Shown here: positions 1-10,106 of the stretch, in pieces
Layout: each line of letters opens with the position of its first letter
How positions within the stretch are numbered: position 1 is the first letter of the stretch
Origin: Rhodococcus zopfii NBRC 100606 = JCM 9919
GTDB taxonomy: Bacteria > Actinomycetota > Actinomycetes > Mycobacteriales > Mycobacteriaceae
Direction: 5' to 3'
DNA: 64,000 bases
NCBI RefSeq assembly: GCF_001895025.1
Contig: NZ_BCXI01000016.1
Span: 117,623 to 181,622, forward strand
Translations under genes and position numbers: made by a program
Notes under the pieces: model-generated
The model's input: the letters and a program-made list of their open reading frames with translations, nothing else
What the model was told of the DNA's origin: nothing
Databases searched by the model: none

Positions 1-668
1 CAGAACAGCGTCGCGGACAGCGCGTACACGTCTGCGGTCGCGGCGGGTGGTTTGCCCTCGATGATCTCCGGTGCGGTGAACGCCGGGGACCCGGTGATCT
101 GCCGTGACGTGGTGCGGAATCCGCCCGCGACCCGCGCGATCCCGAAATCGGTGAGCTGTGGTTCGCCGTACTCGGTGATGAGGATGTTCGCGGGTTTGAC
201 GTCGCGGTGCAGAATCCCGGCCCGGTGGGCCGTTTCGAGGGCACCGGCGAGCTTGACGCCGATCCGCAGCACGTCCCGCCACGGCAGGGGCCCGTGCCGG
301 CGGATTCGGGCTTCGAGGGAGTCGTGCGGGTGATAGTGCATCACCAGATAGGGCTGGCCCCCCGGCGACGATCCGGCTTGCAGCACCGTCACGATGTGCG
401 GATGCCCGGACAGGCGGCCCATCGCGCGTTGCTCGCGCAGGAACCGTTCGAGGTTCTCCGGTTCGAGGGTGGAACCGAGGACTTTCACCGCGACCGTGCG
501 GTCGAGTTCCTCCTGCCGGCAGCGGTAGACGACTCCGAAACCACCGCGGCCGATCTCCTCGGGATCTGTGAATCCGGCCGCCTCCAGATCGCGAACGGCA
601 GCGTCCTCGTCGTTGGTGACGTCGAGGATCGGTGCTCGTTGCGTCTCGAGAGGATTCTGTTCCACCAT
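1..668 (-). CDS. PknK-like serine/threonine protein kinase, N-terminal part (cut by window edge)
   Basis: Reading from an ATG at 668 towards position 1 gives 222 open codons with no stop, so the C-terminus lies outside the window. The kinase signature is complete: glycine loop GRGGFGVVY, the VAVKVL lysine, HRDVKPANIL catalytic loop, LTDFGIARV magnesium loop, and SPAFTAPE activation segment. The run REQRAMGRLSGHPHIVTVLQ is very close to the N-terminal kinase domain of mycobacterial PknK. In PknK that domain is followed by a MalT-like ATPase and regulator region, which would be off-window here. The kinase family is certain. The PknK assignment is inference from the N-terminal domain only. No transmembrane segment appears in the visible part. 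Confidence 0.85.
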   Translation of the reverse strand, partial: MVEQNPLETQRAPILDVTNDEDAAVRDLEAAGFTDPEEIGRGGFGVVYRCRQEELDRTVAVKVLGSTLEPENLERFLREQRAMGRLSGHPHIVTVLQAGSSPGGQPYLVMHYHPHDSLEARIRRHGPLPWRDVLRIGVKLAGALETAHRAGILHRDVKPANILITEYGEPQLTDFGIARVAGGFRTTSRQITGSPAFTAPEIIEGKPPAATADVYALSATLF

Positions 669-810
669 CGGTGCAAACCACCTCGTCGTCCGGTTTCTCC
701 AGGATAGTCGGGTGCGGCACCGCCCGGCGCTGATCGATCGCGCAGATTCGTTTACCGTGTTGCCGCCGGGACTACCGGAAAACGACACTGCGATCAGAAG
801 TGGGACACAG

Positions 811-1173
811 ATGAAGAAGACTCTCGCGGCGCTGTTGGGTGCAGGGGCTGTCCTGCTTGCGGCGGCGTGCGGATCCTCCGACGAGGGATCCGACTCGGCC
901 GGCGACGCCACAACGGCCACCAGCGCAGCCGCCTCCGGCGACTCCGCGGCCACCGGCTCCACAGGAGTCGAGCTCGGCCAGAGCTACGACGAGATCTGCA
1001 ACGCGATGCTCCCGTACTTCGACCAGCTCGAAGGATGGGGCCAGAACCGCGACGAGGCCGCCAAGGCCGTCGCCGATGCCCAGCAGATGCTGCCGGGCTG
1101 GGCCGACCTCGACGAGGACCAGAAGGCCGACACGCTCCGCGCCATCGAGAACGCCGGCAAGGGCGAGTGCTGA
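811..1173 (+). CDS. Small secreted lipoprotein, unknown function
   Basis: The product is 120 aa. The N-terminus MKKTLAALLGAGAVLLAAAC is a lipoprotein signal peptide ending at a lipidated Cys20. A Ser/Thr/Ala/Gly-rich linker follows (about residues 21-50), then a compact acidic domain with several Trp and Gln residues and a terminal Cys. I chose the ATG at 811 because the signal peptide starts there; the frame stays open upstream without a signal-like sequence. A methyltransferase gene overlaps its stop codon. A second small lipoprotein of similar build, with an Ala/Ser linker and a short C-terminal domain ending in Cys-Pro, lies at 54107. I do not recognise a named family. Confidence 0.8.
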   Translation: MKKTLAALLGAGAVLLAAACGSSDEGSDSAGDATTATSAAASGDSAATGSTGVELGQSYDEICNAMLPYFDQLEGWGQNRDEAAKAVADAQQMLPGWADLDEDQKADTLRAIENAGKGEC

Positions 1174-2300
1174 TCGACTGCCAGGAGCTGTTCACCAGGT
1201 TGCGGCGCCTCCCCGACGTGGAGGCGCCCAACCTGGTCGCCGTGGATGCCGCCGACCGGCTGCTCCTCGACGAAGCCGACGCCGCACTCGCCGCGGCCCC
1301 GGCCGGCACCGTCGTGATCGTCGACGACCAGTACGGTGCCCTCACCCTCGGTGCTGCCGTACGGCACGACAGCACCGGACTGCGGGTCCACCAGGATTCG
1401 GTGGTGGGGGAGCGAGCCCTCGCCGGAAACGCCGACCGGGAGGGTCTCACCGACCGCTACACCCGGTACGATCTCGATGCCGCCCTGATGACGGGCGCAA
1501 GGGTGGTGCTGCTGCGGCTGCCGCGGTCGCTGAGTGCGCTCGACGAGATCGCCGAGACGATCGCCCGGCACGCCGACCCCGGCGTGGTCGTCTTCGCCGG
1601 TGGTCGCGACAAGCACATCTCCCGTGCCATGAACGACGTGCTGGGGCGTTCCTTCGCGGACGTGCACGCCTCCCGGGGCAGGCAGAAGTCGCGGGTGCTC
1701 ACCGCCCGCAGCCCCATGCCCGGCCCGTCCACCTATCCGGTGACCGACACCCTCCCCGACCTCGGGCTGGCGGTCGTCGCACACGGTGCCGCTTTCGCCG
1801 GTCCGCGTCTGGACATCGGCACCCGGTTCCTGCTGGAGTTCCTGCCGCGCACGCGCCGGGACGCGGCGGTGGCGGTCGACCTGGGCTGCGGCACCGGCAT
1901 CCTCGCGGTGTCCCTGGCCCGGCAGAACCCGGACCTGCGGATCGTCGCGACCGACCAGTCCGCGGCCGCGGTCGCGTCCGCGGCCGCGACCGCCGCCGCG
2001 AACGGTGTCGCCGACCGCGTCGAGGTGCTGCGCGACGATGCCGCCTCGACGCTGCCGGACAACTCCGTCGACCTGGTGGTGTGCAATCCGCCGTTCCACA
2101 TCGGTGCCGCGGTCCACACCGGTGCGGCGGAGAAGATGTTCGACGCGGCCGCTCGGATCCTGCGTGACGGCGGCGAACTGTGGACGGTGTACAACTCGCA
2201 TCTCAACTACCGCGGAACGTTGAAGCGGGTCGTCGGAAAGACCGACGTCGCGGGACGGAACCCCAAGTTCACGGTGACCAGGTCCGTGCGAACCCGGTAG
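1167..2300 (+). CDS. RsmC/RlmG-type rRNA (guanine-N2) methyltransferase
   Basis: This is a class I SAM-dependent methyltransferase with the two-domain layout of RsmC/RlmG enzymes, which methylate guanine N2 in ribosomal RNA. The N-terminal half is a degenerate Rossmann-like domain. The C-terminal half carries the SAM motif DLGCGTGILAV and the N6/N2-methyltransferase motif VVCNPPFHIG. The best start is a GTG at 1167, which overlaps the stop of the lipoprotein gene; an in-frame GTG at 1218 is the alternative. The overlap suggests translational coupling to the lipoprotein, although no functional link is obvious. Substrate position (16S or 23S) cannot be told from sequence. Confidence 0.85.
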   Translation: MLIDCQELFTRLRRLPDVEAPNLVAVDAADRLLLDEADAALAAAPAGTVVIVDDQYGALTLGAAVRHDSTGLRVHQDSVVGERALAGNADREGLTDRYTRYDLDAALMTGARVVLLRLPRSLSALDEIAETIARHADPGVVVFAGGRDKHISRAMNDVLGRSFADVHASRGRQKSRVLTARSPMPGPSTYPVTDTLPDLGLAVVAHGAAFAGPRLDIGTRFLLEFLPRTRRDAAVAVDLGCGTGILAVSLARQNPDLRIVATDQSAAAVASAAATAAANGVADRVEVLRDDAASTLPDNSVDLVVCNPPFHIGAAVHTGAAEKMFDAAARILRDGGELWTVYNSHLNYRGTLKRVVGKTDVAGRNPKFTVTRSVRTR

Positions 2301-2408
2301 AGTCCGGTTCGTCCGGTCTCCAAGTGCGCGATGTCGGAGACTGCGGGAACTCCCGCGGCTCGCGGCGCGTTGACCGGACAGAACCGACCACCAGAAGGGA
2401 TGTGCACG

Positions 2409-3260
2409 GTGCGCACCACCAGTAACCCGGTGTTCCGCAACCTGCCCAAGCAAGAGGGCGGCGGATACGCCACGTTCGGCTCTGCGACGGCAGGCGCCGC
2501 GCAGGTCACCCAGCAATTCGGTCAGCCGCAGTACACGCAGCAGGATCCGTGGGCCCGCCCCGCGACCACCCGCGCGATGACCATCGACGACGTGGTCACC
2601 AAGACCGGCATCACGCTCGGTGTGCTCACTGTCTCGGCGCTGATCTCGTACTTCCTCGTCAACTCCAACGTGAGCCTGGCCGCGCCGTTCGTCATCGGTG
2701 GCGGTCTGATCGGCCTGGTGCTGGTCCTCGTCGCGACCTTCGGCCGCAAGATGGACAACCCGGCGATCGTCCTCGCCTACGCGGTCGCCGAGGGCTTCTT
2801 CCTCGGTGCGCTGTCGTTCATGTTCACCGATATCACCTTCGGTGGCGCCGGCGGCGCCACACTCATCGCGCAGGCAGTGCTCGGCACGTTCGGCGTGTTC
2901 TTCGGCATGCTCGTCGTGTACCGGACCGGCGCGATCCGGGTCACCCCGCGCCTGACCCGCATGATCGTCGGCGCGCTCATCGGTGTGCTGGTCCTGGCGC
3001 TGGGCAACCTCGTCGCCGGCTTCTTCGTCGACGGCGGCCTGGGCCTGCGCGACGGTGGAACCGTCGCGATCATCTTCAGCCTCGTGTGCATCGGCATCGC
3101 CGCGTTCAGCTTCCTGCTGGACTTCGACGCCGCCGACCAGCTGATCCGCGCCCAGGCGCCGGAGAAGGCCGCGTGGGGCGTCGCGTTCGGTCTCACCGTC
3201 ACCCTGGTGTGGCTGTACGTCGAGATCCTGCGACTGCTCAGCTACTTCCAGAGCGACTAG
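2409..3260 (+). CDS. Bax inhibitor-1/YccA family membrane protein
   Basis: The 283-aa protein has a soluble N-terminus of about 70 residues rich in Gln and Pro, then seven hydrophobic segments ending with a Trp/Tyr-rich helix near the C-terminus. This is the layout of the actinobacterial Bax-inhibitor-1-like (YccA/TMBIM) family, whose eukaryotic members act as pH-sensitive calcium leak channels. An ATG at 2331 is in frame. I prefer the GTG at 2409 because an AGAAGGGA ribosome-binding site ends 8 nt before it and NPVFRNLP is the usual family N-terminus. A repeat-type hairpin follows the stop. Confidence 0.85.
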   Translation: MRTTSNPVFRNLPKQEGGGYATFGSATAGAAQVTQQFGQPQYTQQDPWARPATTRAMTIDDVVTKTGITLGVLTVSALISYFLVNSNVSLAAPFVIGGGLIGLVLVLVATFGRKMDNPAIVLAYAVAEGFFLGALSFMFTDITFGGAGGATLIAQAVLGTFGVFFGMLVVYRTGAIRVTPRLTRMIVGALIGVLVLALGNLVAGFFVDGGLGLRDGGTVAIIFSLVCIGIAAFSFLLDFDAADQLIRAQAPEKAAWGVAFGLTVTLVWLYVEILRLLSYFQSD

Positions 3261-3279
3261 TCACTGCCCGAACCCCCGA

Positions 3280-3331
3280 CTGCCCGTGCGCGTTTTTGGT
3301 AGTTCCCACTACCGAAAACGCGCACGGGCAG
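3280..3331. repeat. Dispersed palindromic element, copy 1 (hairpin, terminator-like)
   Basis: Two 23-nt arms (3280-3302 and 3309-3331) are complementary except for one G-U pair, with a 6-nt loop. The core GTGCGCGTTTTCGGTAG and its complement recur at 29638-29677. Both copies sit just after the stop of a plus-strand gene, which fits a terminator or a small dispersed repeat that doubles as one. Confidence 0.8.
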
Positions 3332-3411
3332 CGGTGTTTCTGTCGTGTTTCTGCCGGGCCGGCGAGACGGTCGGCGGGCCGGACCACATCGTGAAATGAG
3401 AACATGGACCC

Positions 3412-4797
<1,386 letters not shown>

Positions 4798-4810
4798 CCA
4801 ACCGACCCCC

Positions 4811-4841
4811 GGTCCGGTGACGTGCTCGACGTCACCGGACC
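4811..4841. terminator. Hairpin between cbs and metB
   Basis: A perfect 13-bp stem (4811-4823 with 4829-4841) closes a 5-nt loop, 14 nt after the cbs stop. It has no T tract, like the other terminator-type hairpins in this window. Confidence 0.65.
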
Positions 4842-4860
4842 GCGGCGTATCCGGTGCCGA

Positions 4861-4873
4861 TAGGCTGGACCGC
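4861..4873 (+). promoter_or_regulatory. Candidate -10 box for leaderless metB
   Basis: TAGGCT (4861-4866) fits the actinobacterial TANNNT -10 element and ends 7 nt before the metB ATG. No ribosome-binding site lies in between. This spacing predicts a transcript starting at or next to the start codon. Confidence 0.45.
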
Positions 4874-6025
4874 ATGAGTGAGCAGCACAGCCACGGATTC
4901 TCCACCCGAGCCGTCCACGCCGGATACGAGCCCGACCCGCAGACCGGCGCGGTCAACGTGCCGATCTACGCGAGCTCGACGTTCGCGCAGGACGGCGTCG
5001 GCAACATGCGCAACGGATTCGAGTACGCCCGCACCGGCAACCCGACGCGACGGCCGCTCGAAGCGAACCTCGCAGCGCTCGAAAACGGAACCTACGGGCG
5101 CGCGTTCGGTTCCGGCATGGCCGCGACCGACTGTGTCCTGCGGTCGGTGCTGCGCCCCGGCGACCATCTGGTGATCCCGAACGACGCGTACGGCGGCACG
5201 TTCCGCCTCATCGACAAGGTCTTCACCCAGTGGGGCATCGAGTACACGCCGGTCGCGGTCAACGACGTCGACGAGGTGCGCGCGGCGATCCGTCCGGAAA
5301 CCAAGCTCGTGTGGATCGAGACGCCGACGAACCCGCTGCTCAACATCGGCGACATCGCCGCGATCGCCGAGGTCGCGCATGCCGGTGACGCAAAGCTGGT
5401 GGTGGACAACACGTTCGCTTCGCCCTACCTGCAGCAGCCGCTGACGCTCGGCGCCGACATCGTGCTGCACTCGACGACGAAATACATCGGCGGCCACTCC
5501 GATGTGGTCGGTGGCGCGCTGGTGACGAACGACGAGGAACTCGACACCGCGTTCGCGTTCCTGCAGAACGGTGCCGGTGCCGTCCCCGGACCGTTCGACG
5601 CGTACCTGACGCTGCGCGGGATCAAGACGCTCGCGCTGCGCATGGAACGGCACAGCGACAATGCCGAGCAGATCGTCGACCTGCTGTCCGGGCACAAGGC
5701 AGTGAGCCGGGTGCTCTACCCGGGGCTCGAATCGCACCCCGGTCACGCGTTCGCAGCCAAGCAGATGCGCCGGTTCGGCGGCATGATCTCGCTGCGTCTG
5801 GCCGGTGGCCGCGAGGCTGCGCTGGACTTCTGCAAGCGCACCGAGATCTTCACGCTCGCCGAGTCCCTCGGCGGTGTCGAATCGCTCATCGAGCATCCGG
5901 GTGCGATGACGCACGCCTCGACCGCCGGCTCGGCGCTCGAGGTTCCGGACGACCTGGTCCGCCTGTCGGTGGGCATCGAGGACGCCGCCGACCTGCTCGC
6001 CGACATCGAGCAGGCGCTGGGATAG
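4874..6025 (+). CDS. metB: Cystathionine gamma-synthase
   Basis: The 383-aa PLP enzyme belongs to the Cys/Met metabolism family. In actinobacteria it makes cystathionine from an activated homoserine and cysteine, and it can also act as a gamma-lyase. The PLP lysine is Lys203 in LHSTTKYIGGHSD. Other family marks are the substrate loop EYARTGNPTRR and the VVDNTFASPYLQQPL strand with the PLP-binding Asp. The product starts MSEQHSHGFSTRAVHAGY, which is the usual N-terminus, so the ATG at 4874 is favoured over the upstream in-frame ATG at 4817. With cbs upstream it can run transsulfuration in both directions. Confidence 0.95.
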   Translation: MSEQHSHGFSTRAVHAGYEPDPQTGAVNVPIYASSTFAQDGVGNMRNGFEYARTGNPTRRPLEANLAALENGTYGRAFGSGMAATDCVLRSVLRPGDHLVIPNDAYGGTFRLIDKVFTQWGIEYTPVAVNDVDEVRAAIRPETKLVWIETPTNPLLNIGDIAAIAEVAHAGDAKLVVDNTFASPYLQQPLTLGADIVLHSTTKYIGGHSDVVGGALVTNDEELDTAFAFLQNGAGAVPGPFDAYLTLRGIKTLALRMERHSDNAEQIVDLLSGHKAVSRVLYPGLESHPGHAFAAKQMRRFGGMISLRLAGGREAALDFCKRTEIFTLAESLGGVESLIEHPGAMTHASTAGSALEVPDDLVRLSVGIEDAADLLADIEQALG

Positions 6026-6089
6026 ACGGCATGCTCCGCCGGTCGGTTGCGTCCTGCACCCGGCCGGCGGACCCGTACGATCGACAGCT

Positions 6090-7964
6090 GTGAGCACAGA
6101 CTTCGACGCCCTCGCCGATGCCGCCCTCGACGTGCTCCACCGGCACGGTCCGCTGACCGACGACGACCTCGCCGCGCATCTCGCCGACGCGGGATTCGGC
6201 GACGTAGACGAACTGGTGGACACGATCGTCGACCTCGACCACCCGTACCTCGACCTGCTTCCGGACGGGCGCAACGTCGCCGTCGACACGATGCTCGAGG
6301 GACGGGTGTTCACCCATCGGCTCTCGGCTGCGGAGATCGCGGCGGACGCGGTCGGGGTCGACGAGATCGCCCCCGCGCTGATCCCGGCATCCGGCGATCC
6401 GGAGCACGACGGATTCGAGATCGTCGGCAACGACCCGGAAGACGAGCTGCTCGCCGAGCGGGGCCTGTCCGACGGCGAGCTTCCCGACTTCGAGATCGTG
6501 CTGTTGCCGCCCGGATCGCTCGCCGGCTGGTCGGCCGGTGACGTGGTGGCGTTCGGCGTCACCGAGGGCCGGGTGCGATGGCACCGCGTCGACGGGGAGC
6601 TTGCCGCCGGGCCGGACCTGGCCGCCCTCGTTGCCTCCGACGCCGAGTTTCCGATCGTGCTCGAGGATTTGATCCTGAACCTCGCGGCGGACGACCCGGC
6701 GGCATTCGCCGAACCGGTCGTTCCGCTGAACGAGTGGATCACCGCCGCCGGCTTCGAGCGGTGGCGGGACGTCATCGCACCGGGTGGCTTCGATTTCGCC
6801 GAGTACTCGCGCGACCGCAGGTTCGCCGCCTACGCAGACGAGCTCGAACTCGACCGGGAATCCGTTCCGGATGTCCTGACGTTCGTCGCGCTCGTCGAAT
6901 CCTTCGAGGACGGTGTCGAACTCGACGCGCGGTTCGTCGACTACGGTGCCGCTCTGTATCAGGGGCTGTCCGATCCGTATGTCGCGTCCGTCGCGATGGG
7001 GGAGATCCTTCGACGCGAGCTCGCGCCGTCGTCGCTCGCTCAGGCAGCAGAGGTGTTGCTGTCCTTCGGATCCCGCCGTATCGCTGCGCCCGCGCACTGG
7101 TTCGCGGGGCGGGCCGCCGAGTTCGACGGCCGGATCCAGGACGCCGAGCGCCGGTACGAGCAGGCTGTGGCCGTGGACACCGAATTCGCACCCGCACTCG
7201 TCACCCTCGCGCGCTACGCGTCCGACCGCGGTGACGCCGTGCGCGGCCTCACCCTCCTCGACCGTGTCGAGGGTGGGGACGAGGAACCCCTGTACGAGGT
7301 GCTCCAGTTCTTCCGGCCTGTCGATCGCCCCGACCTCGGACGCAACGACCGCTGCTGGTGCGGTTCGGGACGGAAGTACAAGGTGTGCCACCTCGGCAAG
7401 GCGGACCACCCGCTGACCGAACGCGCCGCGTGGCTGTATCAGAAGGCCGCGATGCACACCGATCTTCCCGAATGGTCCGCGCTGCTGTTCGTGCTCGCCG
7501 ATGTTCGCACCGCACACGGCGACACCGGCGACGCGGCGTTCTACGAGGCGCTCACCGATCCGCTGGTCACCGATACCGCGCTGTTCGAGTTCGGGGCGTT
7601 CGCCCAGTTCGTCGAGCAACGCGGGTATCTGCTGCCCGAGGACGAACTCGACCTGGCCAGGCAGTGGCTGACGGTGAAGCGCTCGCTGTTCGAGATCGAG
7701 CAGGTGCAGCCTGGGGAGTCGGTGACCGTGCGGGACCTGCGCACCGGCGAGTCCTACGAGATCCGAGACCGGTCAGCGAGTCGCCGCGTGCGGACCGGCG
7801 CCCTGCTGTGCACCCGCGTCGTCCCGGTCGAAGACACCTGGCAGATCGTCGGTGGCGCCGAACCGGTCGCCGAGTCGCAGCGGTCCGCGCTGCTCGAACT
7901 GCTCGACGATCCGGACCTCGATCCGAGGGTCCTCCTGGACCGGTTGTCGGGTGGGAGCGACTGA
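6090..7964 (+). CDS. SEC-C zinc-motif protein with TPR-like region
   Basis: The 624-aa acidic protein starts at a GTG at 6090. Near residue 420 it carries a SEC-C zinc-binding motif, GRNDRCWCGSGRKYKVCH, with ligands Cys422, Cys424, Cys433 and His434. This module occurs at the end of SecA and in many proteins of unknown role. Residues 330-410 resemble tetratricopeptide helices (AERRYEQAVAVDTEFAPALV). The N-terminal 100 residues resemble a winged-helix fold. The C-terminal 200 residues are unassigned. A TACGAT -10-like box lies 8 nt before the GTG. It ends just before the convergent DUF305 gene. Function is unknown. Confidence 0.85.
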   Translation: MSTDFDALADAALDVLHRHGPLTDDDLAAHLADAGFGDVDELVDTIVDLDHPYLDLLPDGRNVAVDTMLEGRVFTHRLSAAEIAADAVGVDEIAPALIPASGDPEHDGFEIVGNDPEDELLAERGLSDGELPDFEIVLLPPGSLAGWSAGDVVAFGVTEGRVRWHRVDGELAAGPDLAALVASDAEFPIVLEDLILNLAADDPAAFAEPVVPLNEWITAAGFERWRDVIAPGGFDFAEYSRDRRFAAYADELELDRESVPDVLTFVALVESFEDGVELDARFVDYGAALYQGLSDPYVASVAMGEILRRELAPSSLAQAAEVLLSFGSRRIAAPAHWFAGRAAEFDGRIQDAERRYEQAVAVDTEFAPALVTLARYASDRGDAVRGLTLLDRVEGGDEEPLYEVLQFFRPVDRPDLGRNDRCWCGSGRKYKVCHLGKADHPLTERAAWLYQKAAMHTDLPEWSALLFVLADVRTAHGDTGDAAFYEALTDPLVTDTALFEFGAFAQFVEQRGYLLPEDELDLARQWLTVKRSLFEIEQVQPGESVTVRDLRTGESYEIRDRSASRRVRTGALLCTRVVPVEDTWQIVGGAEPVAESQRSALLELLDDPDLDPRVLLDRLSGGSD

Positions 7965-7980
7965 CACCGGTACGGCAGAG

Positions 7981-8577
7981 TCACGGATAGGGCAGGACGG
8001 AGGCGCCCCGCGCGTCCAGCGACACGGCCATCAGCGAAATCTCCTGTCGCTGTTCGTCGACGATCGCGGTCGCGCGGGCACGTACGGCCGGTACCGCGGT
8101 CGTGTGCGCCGCATCCGCCGCCATGTCTATCCCGCCCTGATGATGGCGAATCATCAACTGCAGGAACAGGATTTCGCGCTCGGTGCCGACGGCGTCGTGG
8201 AGGCGCGTCAGTTCCTCGTTCGTCGCGATGCCCGGCATGCCGAGATGGTCGTGCCCGGGCGGCTGGGCGGGTGCGCCCGCGAGTTCCAGCCAGCCGGTGA
8301 GGATTCCGATCTCCTGCCACTGCGACGCACGGATCTGCGCGGCGAGTGCCCGTACATCCGGCGCGGCGTCCCGGCCGAGCATGTCGGTCATGGTGATCGC
8401 CTGTTGATGGTGCATCGACACTTCCTGCGCGAACGCGATGTCGCTGTCGGCGAGTGCCCCCGTCGTGGCCGCGGTGCCGGTGTCGTGGTCGGACGAGATC
8501 CGTCCGACCACGACACCGAGCGTCAGGCACAGCGCGGCCACGACGAGCACCAGCGTGGTGCGAGGTGTGGTGCTCAT
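7981..8577 (-). CDS. DUF305 domain protein, membrane-anchored
   Basis: The 198-aa product has one N-terminal hydrophobic anchor (about residues 8-25) and a DUF305 domain. Its two paired His/Met motifs are visible: SMHHQQAITMTDML and IRHHQGGIDMA. DUF305 folds like ferritin and is often linked to copper handling; metal binding here is inference from the His/Met pairs. The start ATG overlaps the stop of the upstream LVIVD gene by 4 nt (ATGA). It is the last gene of a four-gene operon running from 11865. The domain faces outside the membrane, the same side as the secreted LVIVD protein. Confidence 0.88.
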   Translation of the reverse strand: MSTTPRTTLVLVVAALCLTLGVVVGRISSDHDTGTAATTGALADSDIAFAQEVSMHHQQAITMTDMLGRDAAPDVRALAAQIRASQWQEIGILTGWLELAGAPAQPPGHDHLGMPGIATNEELTRLHDAVGTEREILFLQLMIRHHQGGIDMAADAAHTTAVPAVRARATAIVDEQRQEISLMAVSLDARGASVLPYP

Positions 8578-10106
8578 CGCGGCGGATACACCGCGGGATC
8601 GAGCTGCAGCGCCATGAATCCGTTGTCCATGCACGTGACGTACAGCTTGTCGCCGTGGAACTCCGGCGGTGACAGACACCAGTCGGCGGACAGGTCGCCG
8701 CCGACGAGCCGGCTGCGGTCGTTGACGATTCCGCCGGTTCCGGTCTCGCCCTGCAGGATCGCGCGGGCAACGGCCAGCGTGCCGATGATCGGGGGTGCCG
8801 CGATCGATCCGAGCGTTGCGTGCAGCGAATTGGGCAGCTTCAGGTTCTTCCCGGTCTGTGCTGGTGGGTTGAAGTACGCGATCTCCCGGAACCGGTCGGG
8901 GTCGGTCACGTCGAACACGCGGATGCCGGACTGGATCCAGCCGCACGCCATCGCGCGCGGATTCTCGGGACGGTCGACGGTGCAGTAGTGCGCGTCGTAA
9001 CCGAACGCGCCGTTCGCTGCGCTGCTCGCCGCCCACCGGTCCATGTTCTCCGGCAGGTTGATCGCGAGTTTCGCGCTGGTGCGCCAGCGCGGGGTGGCCG
9101 GTTCGGTGACATCGAACAGTTTCACGCCGCCAGAGCCGCCCTCGTCGACGGTGAAGATATGCGGCACACCGTCGTAGGTGACGTATACGCTGTGCTGGCT
9201 GAGCAGGCCGTCGGTCCAGATCTTCGACCCCAGGTGCGGCAGCGGGTGACCGATCACGGTGCGCGGCGGCCGATTCTGCACCGCCGAGATGTCGAGGATC
9301 GTCATCCCGGCCAGGTTCGACAGGAACATGGTGTTGCCGTCCGGTGTGAATCCCATGCCGTGCGCGGCGACGCCGGTGAGGCCGCCCCACACGACCATCG
9401 GCTGCGTGGGATCGGTGAGATCGACCGCGCTGACCCAGCCCGGTGCGATCCCGGACGCCCAGTAGGTGTTGCCGTCGGGGGAGAAGGCGCCCTCGTGGGT
9501 GGTGATGGGCACCGGCATGTTCGGCAGCGAACCGGTGGTCGTGTTCAGCAACCGCGGATGCGCGCAGTCCTCGGAGATGTCGTACACCGAGATGTAGCCG
9601 GCGCTTTCGATCAGCCCGACCCCGGTGCCGACGAGCAGTCCGCGCCCCTCGTGCACCTTCAGCGATTCCCAGGTGCCTCCCACCATCGCAGGTTCGGTGA
9701 GCACCGCCGTGCGCACCGGATGCGCCGGGTCGCTGACGTCGAGGACCTGCACGCCGGCGTCCTCGCCGAGCAGGTTGGTGGGGAATGTCGACGCGAGGTA
9801 CGCGCAGTCGCCGTAGGTGGGGCTGATCGGCCCGGCACCCTGACCCTGGTACTGCCCGATCAAGTCGATGTTGCAGGTGTAGCCGTCGGTGCTGCGACCG
9901 GAGGTACGGTCCGCGAGCGGGACCTCGCCCTGGATCCCTGTTTCCACCAGGTCGCCGGGCCGGCAGGACGCCGGGTCGACGGCGGTGGGCCATATCCCGG
10001 TGAACTCGTCGAATCCCGCCGGTGGTGCCGCCGAGGCCACGGCGGATCCGGCGAGGAGGACGGCCGTGGTGGAGAACGTGATCGCCACCCTGGCTGCGCG
10101 GGTCAT
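8574..10106 (-). CDS. Secreted LVIVD-repeat (beta-propeller-like) protein
   Basis: The 510-aa protein starts with a typical signal peptide (cleavage near Ala26, before APPAG). Five or more repeats follow with the pattern 'V-x-V-D-(V/I)-(S/T)-D-P', for example VQVLDVSDPAHPVRTAVL, ISVYDIS, VSAVDLTDPTQPMVV and IRVFDVTDPDRFREIAYF. This is the LVIVD repeat expected to build a beta-propeller. At least six Cys residues in the mature part suggest disulfides outside the cell. Start and stop overlap the neighbouring genes by 4 nt each. Ligand or enzyme activity cannot be read from the sequence. Confidence 0.85.
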   Translation of the reverse strand: MTRAARVAITFSTTAVLLAGSAVASAAPPAGFDEFTGIWPTAVDPASCRPGDLVETGIQGEVPLADRTSGRSTDGYTCNIDLIGQYQGQGAGPISPTYGDCAYLASTFPTNLLGEDAGVQVLDVSDPAHPVRTAVLTEPAMVGGTWESLKVHEGRGLLVGTGVGLIESAGYISVYDISEDCAHPRLLNTTTGSLPNMPVPITTHEGAFSPDGNTYWASGIAPGWVSAVDLTDPTQPMVVWGGLTGVAAHGMGFTPDGNTMFLSNLAGMTILDISAVQNRPPRTVIGHPLPHLGSKIWTDGLLSQHSVYVTYDGVPHIFTVDEGGSGGVKLFDVTEPATPRWRTSAKLAINLPENMDRWAASSAANGAFGYDAHYCTVDRPENPRAMACGWIQSGIRVFDVTDPDRFREIAYFNPPAQTGKNLKLPNSLHATLGSIAAPPIIGTLAVARAILQGETGTGGIVNDRSRLVGGDLSADWCLSPPEFHGDKLYVTCMDNGFMALQLDPAVYPPR

